DNA from: Algicoccus sp048820935
GTDB lineage: Bacteria > Pseudomonadota > Gammaproteobacteria > Burkholderiales > Burkholderiaceae_B
Reading direction: 5' to 3'
Assembly (NCBI RefSeq): GCF_048820935.1
Contig: NZ_JBMERD010000002.1
Coordinates: 1-64,000, forward strand
Length of the DNA: 64,000 nucleotides
Notes under the pieces: model-generated
Told to the model about the DNA's origin: nothing
What the model saw: the letters and a program-made list of their open reading frames with translations, nothing else
The model's database searches: none
Made by a program: the position numbers and the translations under genes
Shown: in pieces, positions 61,937 to 64,000 of the stretch
Position numbering within the stretch: position 1 is the first letter of the stretch
Layout of the letters: each line of letters opens with the position of its first letter

Positions 61937-62899
61937 TTATTGGCTGTCTTGCCCAGCTTTGCTTTCTGAATAGGCGTGTAACCAACTGTAGCAGCGTGCT
62001 TTGGGAAGCTGCAGGATATCGGCCATGATGCGCGAGACATCACGGGTTGAGCGCGTTTCAAGTAAGGCATCAATCCATGGCAAAACTTGTGCGTCGATTT
62101 GATCTGTCAGATCGTCCTGTTCGCCAGCGGCGTTTGTGTCGGGTAGGGCGGGTGGAATCAGTAGGACGTATTCGCCTTGCTGACGATGCTTGTCGGCTTC
62201 TAGCCATTGCACGGCCTGTCCCAATGGAATTAGAGCGGTCTCTTCAAAGCGTTTGGTGAGTTCACGCGCAAGCCCAATGGGTCTGTTTTCTCCGAAGACT
62301 TCGATCAGATCTTTCAGACTGTCTTCTAAGCGATGAGGTGCCGCAAAACACAGTAAAGTCCCATGCCAGTTCTGCCACGGCTTGAGTTGTCGAACACGTT
62401 GCCCGGATTTGTTGGCTAGAAACCCTAGAAATGCAAACTCAGGGTTCTGGTCGGTGGTGGTGCCAAATGCCATGAGGGTTGTGATGACAGCACTGGGTCC
62501 AGGTAACGCAACAATTGGGTAACCCGCTTCACGCACAGCCTGAATTAGATATCCACCTGGGTCACTGACTCCAGGTGCGCCAGCGTCACTGACCAGTGCG
62601 ATGCGCTCGCCTGCAGCGAGTCGAGCGAGGATCGAATCGGCTCGCGCTTGCTCATTGTGCCGATGCAAGCTAATTAATGCCGTTTCAATATGCCAAGATT
62701 GCAGTAACACGCGGGTGGCTCGGGTGTCTTCTGCGGCGATGACATCAGCTTTTTGTAGGGTGTAACGGGCTCTTGGCGATAGATCTGCTAAGTTTCCAAT
62801 GGGTGTGGCCACCACATAAAGGGCGGGTACTGGCCATTGTTGTTGGGATAAACGATCTTGCACATGATCCCAAAGAGATGTTGCAGTGATTTGCGTCAT
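61937..62899 (-). CDS. rsmI: 16S rRNA (cytidine 1402-2'-O)-methyltransferase
   Basis: Enzyme of 320 residues that methylates the ribose of C1402 in 16S rRNA. The SAM-binding tetrapyrrole-methylase fold shows LYVVATPIGNLADLSPRA, IAAEDTRATRVLL, LVSDAGAPGVSDPGGYLIQ in parts and VALPGPSAVITTL. The ATG at 62899 is chosen; an in-frame TTG lies five codons upstream. It converges on the AlbA-domain gene, 18 bases apart. Confidence 0.95.
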   Translation of the reverse strand: MTQITATSLWDHVQDRLSQQQWPVPALYVVATPIGNLADLSPRARYTLQKADVIAAEDTRATRVLLQSWHIETALISLHRHNEQARADSILARLAAGERIALVSDAGAPGVSDPGGYLIQAVREAGYPIVALPGPSAVITTLMAFGTTTDQNPEFAFLGFLANKSGQRVRQLKPWQNWHGTLLCFAAPHRLEDSLKDLIEVFGENRPIGLARELTKRFEETALIPLGQAVQWLEADKHRQQGEYVLLIPPALPDTNAAGEQDDLTDQIDAQVLPWIDALLETRSTRDVSRIMADILQLPKARCYSWLHAYSESKAGQDSQ

Positions 62900-62939
62900 A
62901 AGTGTGAGCTTCAAAGCGGCCGAGTTGCAATCGGAGTAA

Positions 62940-62983
62940 AATCCTTCGGAACAAGCCGAAGGATTAGAGACTGCACGCAGTCT
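62940..62983. other. Twin perfect hairpins between rsmI and can
   Basis: The first has a 10-bp stem, AATCCTTCGG with CCGAAGGATT (62940-62965). The second has AGACTGC/GCAGTCT with a two-base loop (about 62968-62983), followed by TTTATAC. The divergent genes rsmI and can start on either side, so these are not simple terminators of either. They may be regulator sites or belong to an untranslated leader. Confidence 0.5.
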
Positions 62984-63054
62984 TTATACACAATAGTTCT
63001 TCAAAAGATTGTTCACACTGTAACACCGACTCACTGCTAGAGCGTCCTCTGATC

Positions 63055-63723
63055 ATGCCACAAAACCCCTATATCCTGAAGTCCCTGTTTGATGCGAACA
63101 AAGCGTGGGTTGACAACGTCACCGACACAGATAGTGCTTATTTTGAGCGTTTGGCCAAACAACAGTCCCCAGAGTATCTCTGGATTGGTTGCTCGGACTC
63201 CCGTGTGCCTGCTAACCAAATTACAGGATTGGCGCCGGGTGAGGTTTTTGTGCACAGGAATATTGCCAACGTGGTGGTGCACAGCGACTTAAATGTCTTG
63301 TCCGTGATTCAGTTTGCCATTGAGTTCATTAAGGTTAAGCACATCATGGTTGTTGGCCACTATGGCTGTTCTGGTGTGAAAGCGTCGATGGACCATCAGC
63401 GCCTGGGCTTGTCTGATAACTGGATTCGACACGTGCGTGATGTTGGCCAGAAGCATGCCAAGTATTTAGATAGCTTGCCTAGTGAACATGAGCGTCATGA
63501 CAAACTGTGTGAGCTCAACGTCATCGAACAAGTGGTTCATGTGTGTCAAACTAGCAGTGTACAAGAAGCTTGGGACCGCAATCAGCCTTTGACGGTACAT
63601 GGCTGGGCCTACGGATTGAAAGACGGTATTGCCCGTGATCTGGGCATTAGCGTGACCAACCCACGTGAGATGCGTTCACGCTACCAAGCCGTGATCGAAA
63701 AACGTTATACCGTTGCTGACTGA
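63055..63723 (+). CDS. can: Beta-class carbonic anhydrase
   Basis: Zinc enzyme of 222 residues that interconverts CO2 and bicarbonate for carboxylation reactions. The zinc ligands are in CSDSRV (Cys and Asp-Arg dyad) and VVGHYGCSGV (His and Cys). Length and sequence fit the E. coli Can type. It is divergent from rsmI and followed by a strong terminator. Confidence 0.96.
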   Translation: MPQNPYILKSLFDANKAWVDNVTDTDSAYFERLAKQQSPEYLWIGCSDSRVPANQITGLAPGEVFVHRNIANVVVHSDLNVLSVIQFAIEFIKVKHIMVVGHYGCSGVKASMDHQRLGLSDNWIRHVRDVGQKHAKYLDSLPSEHERHDKLCELNVIEQVVHVCQTSSVQEAWDRNQPLTVHGWAYGLKDGIARDLGISVTNPREMRSRYQAVIEKRYTVAD

Positions 63724-63768
63724 AATAAAACCTCTATTCCGTCTCTGAAGGGAACTGATATTTGAGTG

Positions 63769-63806
63769 CAGCCCCACTTTTGTGAAAAAAAAGTGGGGCT
63801 GTTTTC
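63769..63806 (+). terminator. Rho-independent terminator of can
   Basis: A stem of 13 bp, CAGCCCCACTTTT with AAAAGTGGGGCTG, followed by TTTTC. Confidence 0.9.
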
Positions 63807-63918
63807 TTTGTGACACTAACCACGCCGTGTGCTAAGTTTGTTTCAAATCAGTTTAAGAAGAACGAAATCGGACCAGATATTTCATCGGGTATTCGATTCA
63901 GGATGAGACACGAGCGGG

Positions 63919-64000
63919 ATGATGGGCAGAAAACGAAGCAGGGTTTCTGACGGGACAATCGCCATTCTAGTATTGGCATTGTGCTTCGCCTTTAACATGG
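63919..64000 (+). CDS. 5' end of an unidentified gene, cut by the window
   Basis: An ATG (two in a row) opens a frame that runs off the window. The 27 residues seen have a basic start (MMGRKRSRVSDG) and a hydrophobic stretch (TIAILVLALCFAFNM), like a signal peptide or membrane anchor. A weak GAGCGGG lies before it. Nothing more can be said. Confidence 0.35.
   Translation, partial: MMGRKRSRVSDGTIAILVLALCFAFNM

Overview
This is chromosomal DNA of a betaproteobacterium, most likely a member of the Burkholderiales close to Alcaligenaceae/Bordetella-type genomes. The evidence is gene order: rpe-gph-trpEGDC, ahcY-(holin-like)-metF with an S-adenosylhomocysteine (SAH) riboswitch, kdsD-kdsC-lptCAB-hpf-ptsN-hprK-rapZ, apaG-mltA-FAD monooxygenase-dsbC, plus Bug/TctC and TAXI-TRAP receptors. 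The genus cannot be named from sequence alone. No rRNA, tRNA, CRISPR array, insertion sequence or prophage was found. Coding density is high.

Layout. 0.3-3.7 kb: a TAXI-type TRAP transporter whose receptor appears circularly permuted, then its fused permease. 3.7-4.4 kb: a gene-poor spacer. 4.4-9.3 kb: a complete branched-chain amino-acid ABC operon (livJHMGF). 9.4-12.4 kb: an IclR-controlled unit (FAH-family hydrolase, IclR regulator, orphan TctC receptor) with two near-identical palindromes. 12.6-20 kb: the methyl cycle (metK with a structured leader, ahcY with its SAH riboswitch, metF), interrupted by a GntR-controlled lactone-like catabolic module with its own palindrome. 20-27.4 kb: folate, cell-wall, tRNA, RNA-helicase and DNA-repair genes, including a tight cca/midA/rhlE overlap. 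27.4-31.1 kb: a CitE-like lyase, a periplasmic-sensor diguanylate cyclase and a BigR-like persulfide-sensing pair. 31.2-36.9 kb: rpe-gph-trpL-trpEGDC, with a Trp-rich leader peptide and an attenuator. 37-42.9 kb: apaG, mltA, a UbiH-like monooxygenase, dsbC, a hydroxyacid dehydrogenase and an AI-2E-family membrane protein. 42.9-50.1 kb: a DevBCA-like exporter, an FMN-dependent hydroxyacid oxidase and a second TAXI-TRAP system of normal domain order. 50.3-51.5 kb: purT. 51.7-58.2 kb: Kdo/LPS-transport and nitrogen-PTS genes, without rpoN at its usual place. 58.2-64 kb: rlpA, a class V aminotransferase, a Schlafen/AlbA-type ATP-binding protein, rsmI, a beta carbonic anhydrase and the start of an unidentified gene.

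The genes point to an organism that takes up organic acids and amino acids with high-affinity binding-protein systems, makes its own tryptophan under attenuation control, and regulates its methyl cycle with RNA. The most unusual item is the permuted TAXI receptor at 346-1353. The window supplies its own control, because the TAXI receptor at 49136-50086 carries the same segments in the normal order.
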